A DNA stretch of 64,000 nt from CAVQFB01 sp963711675 (GCA_963711675.1 CAVQFB010000005.1:62001-126000); one strand, 5' to 3'. Positions 47,148 through 56,892 are shown, numbered from the stretch's first letter. Notes: generated from the letters alone by a model not told the origin. Numbers and translations: made by a program.

Positions 47148-48032
47148 ATGGAAACCTTCCGTCTCTCTTCTCATGCGACCAAGTCGGCCGCCCTGGTATC
47201 GAAGCCGAACAAGCCTGAACTGGTTCAGATACTCCCGGAACTGCTGGCCTGGTTTGCCAAGCGCAATTACAGAGTCGTGATCGATGGCGAAACCTCGGCC
47301 TACGTGCAGGGTCCGCAGATCGTGCCACGTGAAGAGTTGGCGTCTCAATCCCTGGATTTCGCCATCGTCCTGGGCGGCGACGGCACCTTGCTTTCCGCCG
47401 CCCGCGTCCTGTCCAAGGCGAACATCCCCATCCTGGGCGTGAACCTCGGTTCGTTAGGATTCCTTACGGAAGTGCCATTGCCGGCCCTGTATCCGACGCT
47501 CGAATCACTTCAGAGTGACCAGCTGTGGCTCGATGGGCGTTCCATGCTCGACTGCGAAGTCATTCGTGGAGACAGGCGCATCGCGGAATATTCTGCCCTC
47601 AACGATGTCGTGATTGGCAAAGGGACGATTTCACGTCTCAATCATCTGCAGCTGCTGATTGACGGATTGTTCGTCTCCAGTTACAAGGCTGATGGCCTGA
47701 TCGTAAGTACGCCCACGGGATCGACCGCATACTCATTGGCAGCCGGCGGGCCGATCCTCACCCCCGCCGTGGACGCGCTCCTCATCACCCCTGTGTCACC
47801 TCACTCTTTGACCCATCGGCCGCTCGTGGTTCGCGACAGCGTCAACATCGAAGTGGTTGTGAAAACCGGAGAGGAGCAGGTCTACCTCAGCGTGGATGGT
47901 CAACTCGGAATGCCGCTCGATGACGGGGATCACATTCGCTGCCGAAAGTCAGACCACAAAGTCAGGCTTCTGCGCTTGCAGAAGACATTCTTCGAGGTCC
48001 TGCGCACCAAGCTCAAATGGGGTGAAAAATAG
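47148..48032 (+). CDS. nadK: NAD kinase
   Basis: The 294-residue protein makes NADP from NAD and ATP. The GGDGT nucleotide motif is in VLGGDGTLLSAARVLS, followed by ILGVNLGSLGFLTEV, an NDVVIGKG segment and the GSTAYSLAAGGPILTP loop. The length is normal. It lies 94 bases after tlyA, and the two are often neighbours in bacteria, together with recN. Confidence 0.96.
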   Translation: METFRLSSHATKSAALVSKPNKPELVQILPELLAWFAKRNYRVVIDGETSAYVQGPQIVPREELASQSLDFAIVLGGDGTLLSAARVLSKANIPILGVNLGSLGFLTEVPLPALYPTLESLQSDQLWLDGRSMLDCEVIRGDRRIAEYSALNDVVIGKGTISRLNHLQLLIDGLFVSSYKADGLIVSTPTGSTAYSLAAGGPILTPAVDALLITPVSPHSLTHRPLVVRDSVNIEVVVKTGEEQVYLSVDGQLGMPLDDGDHIRCRKSDHKVRLLRLQKTFFEVLRTKLKWGEK

Positions 48033-48112
48033 AATAGCGTAGCGATGTGGACGACCGGCATTTTTCCACCCGCAAAGCACTTAGGTCCGAGCCTTATTGA
48101 TATCGGGAGACC

Positions 48113-49822
48113 ATGCAGAAAATCGTGCTCGCTTCAACTCTTACTCTCTTGTTCGCGGCTAGTCTATTCGCGCAAAACGATTCCAGGCCCGCCGCGGATC
48201 TCATCATCACCAACGCTAATGTCTGGACCGTCGACAAGGCGCTTCCGAAGGCGCACGCCGTGGCCGTGCTGGGAGATCGCATCGTCGCGGTTGGCTCAAG
48301 CGCTGACGTGGACGCGTGGCGCGGCCCGAAGACGCAAATGATCGACGCAGACGGAAAGCTGCTGCTGCCGGGCTTCAACGACGCGCACGTGCACTTTATG
48401 ACTGGCGGGCAGCAGTTGGACAGCGTCGAACTGAATGACGCTACCAGTTTGAGCGAGTTTCTTCGCCGCGTTGCCGAAAAGGCCAGGAAGACGCCAAAAG
48501 GCGAGTGGATCACTGGGGGCGACTGGGACGAGACCAAGTGGACTCCGGCACAACTTCCAACCCGGGAGCAGATCGATCCGATCACGCCGAACAATCCCGT
48601 GTTTATCAGCCGCTACGACGGCCACATGTCGCTGGCCAACTCGGAGGCGCTCCGTCTCGCAGGCGTAACAGCGAAGACGCCCGACCCGCCAGGCGGTTCC
48701 ATCGTGCGCGACGCGCAGGGCAATCCTACAGGTGCGCTCAAAGATGCCGCTGAATCACTGGTTCTCAATATCATTCCTCCGCTTACTCATGAGCAACGTC
48801 TGCATTATGCGAGACGAGCTCTCGCGCATGCGGCAGCTTTGGGCGTGACCAGCGTGCAGGAGATGAATCCCGAATTCGCCGACGTGGCGGCGTATGCGGA
48901 CTTGCTCGAGCGCGGCGAGCTGACAGCGCGCATCTACGCGGCGCCGCTCATCACTCAGGTTGACGACGAAGCCAAGGTTGGCGTCCGGCACGCATTTGGT
49001 GGTCCCTACCTGCGCATTGGCGCGGTGAAAGCCTATGCCGACGGATCGCTGGGATCGGGGACGGCGTACTTCTTCGAACCGTTTCTGAACCAACCCAACA
49101 ACCGTGGATTACTGGCGGGCGGGATGCATCCTATCTCTCTCATGCGGGATCGCATGATTAAGGCAGATGCTGCCGGAATACAGATCTGCACCCACGCCAT
49201 TGGTGACCAGGGGATTTCAGTTATCCTCGACCTCTACACCGACGTGGTGAAGGCCCATGGCGAAGCGGATCGGCGGTTGCGCATCGAGCACGCGCAGCAC
49301 ATGGCGGCCAAGGATTTTGCGCGGTTTACGGATCTTCACGTCATAGCGTCGATGCAGCCCTATCAGGCCATCGACGACGGGCGCTGGGCAGAAGAGCGCA
49401 TTGGCCACGATCGCGCCAGCCGCACGTATGCTTTCCGCACTTTTCTCAATCATGGTGTGCGGCTTGCCTTCGGCACGGACTGGACGGTGGCGCCGCTGAA
49501 CCCGTTGCTGTCAGTGTATGCAGCGGTTACCCGTGCGACGCTCGACGACAAGAACCCCAACGGGTGGTTTCCAGAGCAGAAGCTTACTGTCGCGGAGGCG
49601 GTTGAGGCCTACACCATGGGTTCGGCCTATGCCGAATTTCAGGATCAGGAAAAGGGATCGATCACTCGCGGCAAATTGGCCGACATGGTTCTGCTCAGCG
49701 ACGACATCTTCGCGATCGATCCCGTCAGGATTCGCGATGTAAGGGTGTTGCGAACTTTTGTGGGAGGGAAGCAGGTATTCGACGCCGGCACAGCCAGTTC
49801 GGATGAGCGATCGCAGCGCTAG
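48113..49822 (+). CDS. Exported YtcJ-like amidohydrolase
   Basis: The 569-residue metal-dependent hydrolase has a signal peptide (MQKIVLASTLTLLFAASLFA). The amidohydrolase core shows the metal ligands in LLLPGFNDAHVHFM, the Lys region in AVKAYADGSLGSGTAYFFEP, ICTHAIGDQG with its metal His, and AFGTDWTVAP with the catalytic Asp. YtcJ-type enzymes cleave amide or lactam bonds, usually with one or two metal ions. The substrate is unknown. The periplasmic location and a separate start are set by the signal and the ATG at 48113. Confidence 0.9.
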   Translation: MQKIVLASTLTLLFAASLFAQNDSRPAADLIITNANVWTVDKALPKAHAVAVLGDRIVAVGSSADVDAWRGPKTQMIDADGKLLLPGFNDAHVHFMTGGQQLDSVELNDATSLSEFLRRVAEKARKTPKGEWITGGDWDETKWTPAQLPTREQIDPITPNNPVFISRYDGHMSLANSEALRLAGVTAKTPDPPGGSIVRDAQGNPTGALKDAAESLVLNIIPPLTHEQRLHYARRALAHAAALGVTSVQEMNPEFADVAAYADLLERGELTARIYAAPLITQVDDEAKVGVRHAFGGPYLRIGAVKAYADGSLGSGTAYFFEPFLNQPNNRGLLAGGMHPISLMRDRMIKADAAGIQICTHAIGDQGISVILDLYTDVVKAHGEADRRLRIEHAQHMAAKDFARFTDLHVIASMQPYQAIDDGRWAEERIGHDRASRTYAFRTFLNHGVRLAFGTDWTVAPLNPLLSVYAAVTRATLDDKNPNGWFPEQKLTVAEAVEAYTMGSAYAEFQDQEKGSITRGKLADMVLLSDDIFAIDPVRIRDVRVLRTFVGGKQVFDAGTASSDERSQR

Positions 49823-49864
49823 CTGAGTGTGGCAGATTTCCGAAACGCGTGTTCTGGGAAGTGT

Positions 49865-51193
49865 CTAACTTTCCGTCCGAATCAGGTCGGCGAACGTTTC
49901 TCTCTTTCGAACCAACTTCACCGTCTTGCCATTGACCAGCACTTCCGCGGGCCGGGGACGCGTGTTGTAGTTCGAAGCCAGAACCATCCCGTATGCGCCG
50001 GCGTCAAGCACGGCCAGTAAATCGCCTTCGTCGACAGCAGGCATCTCGCGGTCGCGAGCCAGAAAGTCGCCGGTCTCGCAGACGGGCCCGACAATGTCGA
50101 CGGTCTCTTGACCGATTTGTCGTTTCGACGGCCGAGTGACCGGAACAATCTCATGATTTGCCCCGTATAACGCCGGACGCACCAGGTCGTTCATCGCCGC
50201 ATCCACAATCAGAAATCCCTTGCCGTTGTTCTTCTTCCTGTAGAGAACCGATGTGAGCAGCGCACCCGCCGGCCCCACGATAGACCGTCCGGGCTCAAGC
50301 AGAAGGTGAACACCTAATCCTTGCAGTGGGCGCGTGACCGCGGCGGCGTATTCCGCCGCATATTTCGCAAACGCGGGTAGAGTCTGATTTGAGTAGTCAA
50401 TACCGAGGCCACCTCCGGCGTCGACATACTCGATGTCGTGGCCGTCCGACTGCAACGCGCGCACTAGATCCGCCACCCGTTCCAGGGCTTCGCCAAACGG
50501 GCCCACATCGGTGATCTGCGAACCAATATGGACGCTGACGCCTGCCACCTGCAAATACCGGCTCTTCGCGGCCTGCCCATACAGCTTGCGCGCTTCCGCG
50601 ATCGGAATGCCGAACTTGTGCTTATGCAGGCCGGTTGAAATGTACGGGTGAGTCTTCACGGAGACATCGGGATTCACGCGCAAAGCCATCCGCGCCATTT
50701 TTCTTGCCCGGCGGGCACACTCCGCCAAAGCCGCGAGCTCCGACTCACTCTCCACGTTGAACAGAAGGATGCCGGCTTTCAAAGCTGACGTCATCTCTTC
50801 TTTCGTCTTGCCAACCCCGGAAAATACGACGTTCTTTGCAGAACTGCGGCTCGCCCTCAGCACGCGCTCCAGTTCGCCGCCCGACACCACGTCAAATCCG
50901 CATTTCAGCCGTGACACGAGCCGCAGGATGGCAAGGCTGGAATTCGCCTTCACGGAATAGCAGACGGTATGGGGGACGCTTGCGAAGGCGGCATCGAACT
51001 CGTGCAGGCGGCGTGCGATGGCGGATGCCGAATAGATATACAGCGGCGTTCCAAAACGTCTTGCCAGCCGAGGCAGGGGCACGTCGTCGCAACACAGCAC
51101 CGACCCCGCGGTGGAACCCGGACTATTGTTCTTGACCTTGCGATACACAAAGGCCGGAGGACGCGGTCCATCCTGGGTGTGACGGGAACTCAT
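49865..51193 (-). CDS. lysA: Diaminopimelate decarboxylase
   Basis: The 442-residue protein is a fold III PLP enzyme that makes lysine from meso-diaminopimelate. The PLP Lys is in VCYSVKANSSLAIL; other motifs are SVHIGSQITD, DAGGGLGIDY, the substrate-binding PVCETGDFLARDRE and DAGAYGMVLASNYN. The ATG at 51193 overlaps the stop of the upstream phosphatase gene by four bases (ATGA), so the two are translated together. Confidence 0.95.
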   Translation of the reverse strand: MSSRHTQDGPRPPAFVYRKVKNNSPGSTAGSVLCCDDVPLPRLARRFGTPLYIYSASAIARRLHEFDAAFASVPHTVCYSVKANSSLAILRLVSRLKCGFDVVSGGELERVLRASRSSAKNVVFSGVGKTKEEMTSALKAGILLFNVESESELAALAECARRARKMARMALRVNPDVSVKTHPYISTGLHKHKFGIPIAEARKLYGQAAKSRYLQVAGVSVHIGSQITDVGPFGEALERVADLVRALQSDGHDIEYVDAGGGLGIDYSNQTLPAFAKYAAEYAAAVTRPLQGLGVHLLLEPGRSIVGPAGALLTSVLYRKKNNGKGFLIVDAAMNDLVRPALYGANHEIVPVTRPSKRQIGQETVDIVGPVCETGDFLARDREMPAVDEGDLLAVLDAGAYGMVLASNYNTRPRPAEVLVNGKTVKLVRKRETFADLIRTES

Positions 51194-53001
51194 TTGCGTT
51201 TGGCGGGAGCGCCCTTGACTCTGAGCGCGACAACGGTTTGATCGTCGAAAGGATCTTCGCCGGCAGCGTGGTCGAGCACGGCCTTGAACAGGGAATCAAC
51301 GACCCAATCCGCCGGCTTGTCCGCACAGCGGGCCACGATCTCTTCCACGCGCTTTCTACCGAACATGTCGCCACTCTTGTTCCGCGCATCCAGGATGCCG
51401 TCGCTGAAGAACACGAACAGATCGCCCGGCTTGGCGCGGAATGTGAACTCGTCGTAGTCGGCGTCGTCAAACAGGCCGAGCGGCAAACCTGTTGCCTCAA
51501 TGATTTCGAGCTTGCCGTCGTGACAGTAAACGGGCCGGGGAAGACCGGAGTTCGCGATCTGCAGCGTGCGGCGACTGTCGTCCCACACCGCATAGATGAT
51601 GGAGACAAACTGCCCGTCGATGCGGCGTTCCCCCAGCGAATTGTTCACTGCCGAGAGCATTTCGGCGGGACCCGGCTCGATGGGTGCATGTGAACGCAGG
51701 ATTCCGCTGACCAGCGCGGCATAGATCGCAGCCGGTGCACCTTTGCCGCTGACATCGCCGATCACAATTCCCAGTCGCGCCAGCGAGTAGTTCACAAAAT
51801 CGTAGAGGTCTCCACCGATCGCCCGCGCGGGCACGAACTTCGCCGCAAACTCCGCATTCTCCAGCTGCGGAAGAACCGGCGGCAACAGCCTGAATTGCAA
51901 TTCACGCGCCAGTGCCAGGTCTCTCTCCAGGCGTTTTTCCTGAAGCGCAATCTGCTCGTAGAGCTGCGCATTTTCGATGGCAATCGCGACTTGCGCGGCA
52001 AGGGTGGTCATCGTGCGCTTGTGGTCCTCGGTGAAGAAGCCGCGCTTGGTATGCTCTAGGTCGAGCACCCCAATGACCTTGTCTTTGTAGATGAGCGGGA
52101 CCGCAAGCTCGGACCGCGTCTCGGGATTCAGCAGAATGTAGCGCGGGTCCTTGCTCACATCGGGCACCAGTGCTGCCTGCTTGTTTTCCGCCGCCCATCC
52201 TACAAGGCCCCGGCCCAGGGGGACTTCGTGTTTCAGCTGGATATTTTCCTTAAAGCGCAGAGCGAATCGATGCTGCAGCATGTTGCTCGATGAATCCAGC
52301 AGCAGAATGCTGAACATCTGGTAATCAATCAGCCGGCTCAAAAGGTCCGCAATTCGCTGCAGAAGCTGGTCAAGATTGAGGATCGAAGTGAGCTCGCGCG
52401 AAATCTCATTCAGCAGCAGCAGAGTGCGTGCCTGCCGTGTCGTGCGGGTATGCAACCTCGCATTTTCGATCCCTACAGCCATCCGCGACGCAATCAGCAG
52501 CAGCAAACGCTTGTGCTCTTCCTTGAAATACCCGACCTCCCGCGCTTCGATGTCGATCACGCCAATCACACGATTCTTCACGATCAGCGGGATGGCAAGT
52601 TCGGACCGCACATTCGGCACGGCATCGATGTAGCCGTCCTGTTGCCGGACGTCGTCGACGAGCACGGCCTCTCGCGACGCAGCCGCCCTGCCCGTAACGC
52701 CCTCTCCCAGCTTGATCCGAATTTTGTCGGCGACTTCCTTGGGATAGCCAACGTGAAAGCGGACGTAAAGCTCATGCGCCTTGTCGTTCAGCAGGAGAAT
52801 GGCGAAGATCTCGTAGTCAATGACCTTGCGCACCAGTTCCGCGACCCGGCGCAGAGATGTCTCCAGGTCGAGCGTGCTGTTGACGGCGTCGGCCACTTCC
52901 AGAAGCAAAGGCTCAATGTTGGGAAGAGGAGCGAGTTGAGTTGTGGTGGTGTCCACTGTGTTTATGATAACAGCCGTGTCAGGGTGACTCGTTGTCACCA
53001 A
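51190..53001 (-). CDS. GAF-GAF-SpoIIE (PP2C-type) Ser/Thr phosphatase
   Basis: The 603-residue signalling protein has two GAF domains (about residues 30-185 and 200-360), each with the pattern LGEGVTGRAA/LGRGLVGWAA and RSELAIPLI/RSELAVPLI. A linker (ERDLALARELQFRLLPPVLP) leads to a SpoIIE/RsbU phosphatase domain with RAIGGDLYDF, GDVSGKGAPAA, FFSDGILDARN and FDDQTVVALRV as metal-binding motifs. This family dephosphorylates anti-sigma antagonists to control stress regulators. No RsbV/RsbW partner is in the window. It is coupled to lysA by a four-base overlap. Confidence 0.93.
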   Translation of the reverse strand: MVTTSHPDTAVIINTVDTTTTQLAPLPNIEPLLLEVADAVNSTLDLETSLRRVAELVRKVIDYEIFAILLLNDKAHELYVRFHVGYPKEVADKIRIKLGEGVTGRAAASREAVLVDDVRQQDGYIDAVPNVRSELAIPLIVKNRVIGVIDIEAREVGYFKEEHKRLLLLIASRMAVGIENARLHTRTTRQARTLLLLNEISRELTSILNLDQLLQRIADLLSRLIDYQMFSILLLDSSSNMLQHRFALRFKENIQLKHEVPLGRGLVGWAAENKQAALVPDVSKDPRYILLNPETRSELAVPLIYKDKVIGVLDLEHTKRGFFTEDHKRTMTTLAAQVAIAIENAQLYEQIALQEKRLERDLALARELQFRLLPPVLPQLENAEFAAKFVPARAIGGDLYDFVNYSLARLGIVIGDVSGKGAPAAIYAALVSGILRSHAPIEPGPAEMLSAVNNSLGERRIDGQFVSIIYAVWDDSRRTLQIANSGLPRPVYCHDGKLEIIEATGLPLGLFDDADYDEFTFRAKPGDLFVFFSDGILDARNKSGDMFGRKRVEEIVARCADKPADWVVDSLFKAVLDHAAGEDPFDDQTVVALRVKGAPAKRK

Positions 53002-53073
53002 GGTTCGTAGCGTTCACGGCAGAGAAGTCGCGGGCCGGGAAAGCAGGAGACCTCCGTCTGACTTCGCCGCGAA

Positions 53074-53637
53074 TCAACCGCCAGTGGGCAGCACGCAAAT
53101 ATCCGGCAGATTTCGGTACCTTTCCGCGTGGTCGAGGCCGTAGCCGACGACAAACTCGTCGGGAATCGTAAAGCCAACGTAGTCGGCCTTGATGGGCTTC
53201 TTGCGGCGGGAAGGCTTGTCGAGAAGCGCGGCGATCTTCAAGCTCTTGGGCTGATGCGCCATCATGACCCGCTGCAGATAGGTCAGCGTAAGCCCGGTGT
53301 CGAGAATGTCCTCGACGAGAATGACGTTCCTTTTCACCATGGCGTTGTCGACATCCTTGGTCAGGCGCACCTCACCCGTCGAATCCCAACCGCCCTTTAC
53401 CTCCTGGTTGTTATTCGCTCGGCTTCCGTAGCTGGACACGCCGATGAAATCGAAGGTGGCATCGAGCGTCACCTGGCGTGCGAGATCGCTGAGAAAAATG
53501 GCAGCGCCCTTCAGCACGCCGACGAAGATGATGGTCTCACCCTGGAAGTCGCGGGTAATCTCGGCGCCCATTTCAGCCACACGCTGGGCAATCTTGTCAC
53601 GGGGAATCAGGATTTTCAGTTCGGACACGGCGAACAT
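53074..53637 (-). CDS. hpt: Hypoxanthine phosphoribosyltransferase
   Basis: From ATG 53637 the product has 187 residues, the normal size. It makes IMP from hypoxanthine and PRPP. The family opening is ILIPRDKIAQRVAEMGAEI, the PRPP-binding loop is VILVEDILDTGLTLTYL, and the base-binding region is DYVGFTIPDEFVVGYGLD. The open frame extends back to 53817 but those 60 residues are not HPRT. The gene is divergent from the UPF0173 hydrolase. Confidence 0.95.
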   Translation of the reverse strand: MFAVSELKILIPRDKIAQRVAEMGAEITRDFQGETIIFVGVLKGAAIFLSDLARQVTLDATFDFIGVSSYGSRANNNQEVKGGWDSTGEVRLTKDVDNAMVKRNVILVEDILDTGLTLTYLQRVMMAHQPKSLKIAALLDKPSRRKKPIKADYVGFTIPDEFVVGYGLDHAERYRNLPDICVLPTGG

Positions 53638-53826
53638 ATTAGCCGCTAACCAGCCGAATGGAAAAGAAAGATTCGAGAGACGATGGAGGGCAGGCCAGAA
53701 CGCGGCTCGTTGCAGGCACGGGCGCACCTCACTAGAATACGTACGGTTCTCCCGCGACGGGATCGTGCTGCGCTCACGGGATTCCATTATTCCAAACTTC
53801 TTAAGAAGAACGGTCACTGAAAGCTT

Positions 53827-54528
53827 ATGAACCTGAACGGAATCAAACTCACGTGGTTAGGTCATGCGACGTTCCGCATTGAAACGCCGGGGGGCAAGAC
53901 CATCATCATCGATCCCTGGGTGATGCAAAATCCCATGTGTCCCCCCGCCGAAAAAGACGTCAAGAAGGTCGATATCATGCTGGTTACGCACGGGCATCTT
54001 GATCACATTGGCGATGCGGTCGGAATCGCAAAGAAGCACAATCCAAAAGTAGTTGGAAACCCTGAACTCTGCCATTGGCTGGAGAAGAAGGGCGTCGGCG
54101 GTCTTGCCGAAATGAACAAGGGTGGCACGCAAGCCGTCGGCGACATCAAGGTCACCATGGTTCATGCCGATCATTCCTGCGGCATTCAAGATGGCGATGA
54201 GATGGTCTACGCGGGAGAGGCGTGCGGGTACGTGGTCGAGTTCTCGAACGGCGTCAAGATCTACCACGCCGGCGACACCAACGTGTTCGGTGACATGGCG
54301 ATTATCCGCGATCTGTACGCACCGGAAATCGCGATGCTTCCGATCGGTGACCATTACACGATGTCACCCCGGGAGGCGGCTTACGCCTGCAATTTGCTGA
54401 AAGCCAAGACGGTCATTCCCATGCATTTTGGGACGTTCCCGCCGCTCATCGGCAGACCGGCCCATTTGCAGAAGCTTGTCCCGAGCGTGGAAGTGCTGGA
54501 AATGAAGCCGGGCCAAACCGTTTCGTAG
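53827..54528 (+). CDS. UPF0173-type metallo-beta-lactamase-fold hydrolase
   Basis: The 233-residue protein opens with LTWLGHATFRIETPGGKTII and shows the HxHxDH metal motif in LVTHGHLDHIGDAVG, then KIYHAGDTNVFGDM and VIPMHFGTFPPL. UPF0173 proteins are single-domain metal-dependent hydrolases without a settled function. Its ATG lies on the other strand, about 190 bases from the hpt start. Confidence 0.93.
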   Translation: MNLNGIKLTWLGHATFRIETPGGKTIIIDPWVMQNPMCPPAEKDVKKVDIMLVTHGHLDHIGDAVGIAKKHNPKVVGNPELCHWLEKKGVGGLAEMNKGGTQAVGDIKVTMVHADHSCGIQDGDEMVYAGEACGYVVEFSNGVKIYHAGDTNVFGDMAIIRDLYAPEIAMLPIGDHYTMSPREAAYACNLLKAKTVIPMHFGTFPPLIGRPAHLQKLVPSVEVLEMKPGQTVS

Positions 54529-54655
54529 TTGTGCTATTCGTGAGAGTCTATTGCAGCGCGATCGCGAGATCATGTCCGGCGAGGATTCGCCGGAATACTG
54601 CCTTCATCGAATCGAGGTTCGCTTGCCAGACCAAGACTTGAACGCATCCTGGCGT

Positions 54656-55288
54656 ATGGGCGGGATCACCGCCGACGCCGTCGAAGACTACCTCTACTCC
54701 ATGCTGCCGCCACGCGACGAGGTACTGGCGGAGATGGAAACCGAAGCGGCACGGCACGACGTGCCCATCGTAGGACCCGCCGTCGCGCGGGTGTTTCAGC
54801 AGCTTGCCATGTTGATTGGCGCCAAGACCGTCTTTGAGATGGGGTCTGCCATCGGCTACTCGACTATCTGGTGGGCGCGTGCCGTGGGCGCCGGTGGCCG
54901 CGTGATCTATACCGACGGCGACGCCAAGAACGCCGATAAGGCACGCAAATACTTCGCCCGCGCAGGCGTGGCCGACCGGATAACGCTCCACACCGGGGAC
55001 GCACTCGAACTTCTCTCCGAACAGAAGCAGGAGTTCGACATCATCTTCAATGATGTGGACAAGGAAGACTATCCCCGCGTGTTTCGCATCGTGTCGAAGA
55101 AGCTTCGCAAGGGCGGCCTGTTCATCACCGACAACGTTCTCTGGAGCGGCAAGGTGGCCGACAAGAATCCAAGCGATGCCGAGACCAAAGCCATTCTCGA
55201 GTTCAACCGCCTGCTGTACGGCTCAGCGGAGTTCTTCACGACAATCTTGCCGCTGCGCGATGGAGTGGCCGTGGCGGTAAAGAAGTAA
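54656..55288 (+). CDS. Class I SAM-dependent O-methyltransferase
   Basis: ATG 54656 begins MGGITADAVEDYLYSMLPPR, which matches the usual opening of the catechol-O-methyltransferase-like family and gives 210 residues. The open frame extends to TTG 54551 and ATG 54572, but those 35 residues are not family-like. SAM motif I is in VFEMGSAIGYSTIWWA, followed by DIIFNDVDKEDYPRVF with the catalytic Asp and LFITDNVLWSGKVAD. Such enzymes methylate small hydroxylated aromatic or related substrates. The substrate is not known. Confidence 0.88.
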   Translation: MGGITADAVEDYLYSMLPPRDEVLAEMETEAARHDVPIVGPAVARVFQQLAMLIGAKTVFEMGSAIGYSTIWWARAVGAGGRVIYTDGDAKNADKARKYFARAGVADRITLHTGDALELLSEQKQEFDIIFNDVDKEDYPRVFRIVSKKLRKGGLFITDNVLWSGKVADKNPSDAETKAILEFNRLLYGSAEFFTTILPLRDGVAVAVKK

Positions 55289-55444
55289 CGTCGCCCAGAC
55301 TTGTGTCTCGACCCGCCGAGTTTAACCACAAAGGGCACGATTGCACACAAAGAAAACATTGCGGCCGAAGCCCCTCGTGAAACTTCCTGTCCTTCGTGGT
55401 AATCGTCTTTTCTTAGTGAAAAGCGATGGACCCACCACGGTCGC

Positions 55445-56194
55445 CTAAATCGACTTCACCGGAATCTGTAACAGATCGTCCACTAGGCCGACTTCCTTCT
55501 GCACGAAGGGCTCGGCATAGGTAACCCCACCCAGGGCCCCATAGAAGCGAGCCATCGAGTCCACCCGCGCCCGAATTTCGGCTTGAGCAGGGAAGAGGTC
55601 TTTGCCGGCAGCTTGACCGCTGAATTGCGACTTGTAGGCCATCAGCGATTGAAAGCGCGTTTCGAACTGATCGGTGATGTCGACCACGAAGCTGGGCCGC
55701 ACATCGTAATAGAGGCTGGCATAGACGATCTTGAATGGGCGGTGCGGCTCCAGATAAGGGTCCTGGCTAAAGGCTTTGCTTAAGTCCAGCTTCACCAATC
55801 CAGCGACAAAACATGCCTCGTAGCCCAGCACCGACGCCGTGTAGTGATCGGGATGCCGGCCCTTCCAGTAGGGAAGGATCAACACTCGCGGGCGCCGCTC
55901 GCGAATCACGCGCGCGATCTTCAGGCGATTTTCCCAGGTGTTCTCGACGCGGCCGTCCGGGATGTCGAGAGCATCGCGCCAGGTAACGCGCAGGATCCGG
56001 GCTGCCTCGGCGGCTTCGTGCTCGCGATCTTCAGCGGTGCCACGCGTGCCCATCTCACCGCGGGTGAGATCGAGGATTCCGGTGCGATGGCCGAGTTCGG
56101 CCATCTTCAGCAGGGTGCCGCCACAGGTCTGCTCGACGTCGTCGCGGTGAGCGGCAAGCGCGAGAACGTCGAGTGGAGCGGATAGTTCAGTCAA
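55445..56194 (-). CDS. bshB1: PIG-L family deacetylase, BshB1-like
   Basis: The 249-residue zinc deacetylase is most like BshB1, which removes the acetyl group from GlcNAc-malate in bacillithiol synthesis. Family features are a DDVE motif with His just before it (AAHRDDVEQTCGGTLL), MGTRGTAEDREHEAAEA, VLILPYWKGRHPDHYTASV with the metal His, and YKSQFSG. The usual Pro of HPDD is Arg here. The TTG start at 56194 overlaps the DUF190 stop by eight bases, tying it to the fluoride operon. Related mycothiol or LPS deacetylases are possible alternatives. Confidence 0.82.
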   Translation of the reverse strand: MTELSAPLDVLALAAHRDDVEQTCGGTLLKMAELGHRTGILDLTRGEMGTRGTAEDREHEAAEAARILRVTWRDALDIPDGRVENTWENRLKIARVIRERRPRVLILPYWKGRHPDHYTASVLGYEACFVAGLVKLDLSKAFSQDPYLEPHRPFKIVYASLYYDVRPSFVVDITDQFETRFQSLMAYKSQFSGQAAGKDLFPAQAEIRARVDSMARFYGALGGVTYAEPFVQKEVGLVDDLLQIPVKSI

Positions 56195-56516
56195 GGTCGC
56201 CCTGCTCGAGCACTACGTTTTCGCGCACGATCAGCCGGTGCGCCGCCATTTCCTTCAGTTTGGGCAGCACGCGCGAGACATGCTCGTCGGTGTCGACGAA
56301 GGTGATGATGACCGGCAACTTTCCGCCCACGTCGACCAGATGCGCTGTCTGCACCCTGTGACGCCCGAGGAACCCCGCCACCGCATGAACCGCCGTAGCG
56401 GCGTAGACATTCTCCTGGCGAAGATAGTTGAGCATTTCCATGTGGAGAGGCCGGTGGTGCCACTGGTCGGCTTCGTTAAGGTAGATCGTAACTTGTACCG
56501 CCATCGCGTCTGGCAT
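56187..56516 (-). CDS. DUF190 protein of the fluoride-exporter operon
   Basis: A 109-residue protein of the DUF190 family (ferredoxin-like fold): VQVTIYLNEADQWHHRPLHM, AAVHAVAGFLGRHRVQTAHL-like segment, KLPVIITFVDTDE and LIVRENVVL. DUF190 genes commonly sit next to crcB, and some are thought to regulate or assist the fluoride channel. It follows crcB by one base and overlaps the downstream deacetylase gene. Confidence 0.9.
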   Translation of the reverse strand: MPDAMAVQVTIYLNEADQWHHRPLHMEMLNYLRQENVYAATAVHAVAGFLGRHRVQTAHLVDVGGKLPVIITFVDTDEHVSRVLPKLKEMAAHRLIVRENVVLEQGDLD

Positions 56517-56517
56517 T

Positions 56518-56892
56518 TTACAGCACCCGCGCCAGGCCCATGCCGGCCAGTGCCGCGCCCAGGCAGAGCAGATTATTGGTCAGAAAGTTGGTAGCCATCA
56601 GCAGCCATTGCCCCTGTTCGAAATACGCCATGGTTTCGTAAGCGTAGCTGGAGAAAGTGGTAAGGCCGCCGCAGAATCCGACAACCACCAGTAGCCGCCA
56701 GCGCGGGTCAACCAACGCCCGCTCCGTGGTCCAAACGACAAACCAGCCCACGATGAAGCTGCCCACCACATTGATGAACAGCGTCCCATAGGGAAAGACG
56801 GGCCCCAGTACATGGGCCGCGTACCGGCTTACGAGGTAACGGGCGTTGGCGCCGATGATTGCGCCGAGGGAAATCGCGAGGAAGTCGAGCAC
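56518..56892 (-). CDS. crcB: Fluoride channel CrcB/Fluc
   Basis: This 124-residue membrane protein has four hydrophobic segments and Fluc signatures: ISLGAIIGANARYLVSRYA, TLFINVVGSFIVGW, GFCGGLTTFSSYAYE and NFLTNNLLCLGAALAGMGL. It exports fluoride as a dual-topology dimer in the inner membrane. The GTG at 56892 is the start, with TAGGAG upstream. A fluoride riboswitch precedes it. Confidence 0.96.
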   Translation of the reverse strand: MLDFLAISLGAIIGANARYLVSRYAAHVLGPVFPYGTLFINVVGSFIVGWFVVWTTERALVDPRWRLLVVVGFCGGLTTFSSYAYETMAYFEQGQWLLMATNFLTNNLLCLGAALAGMGLARVL

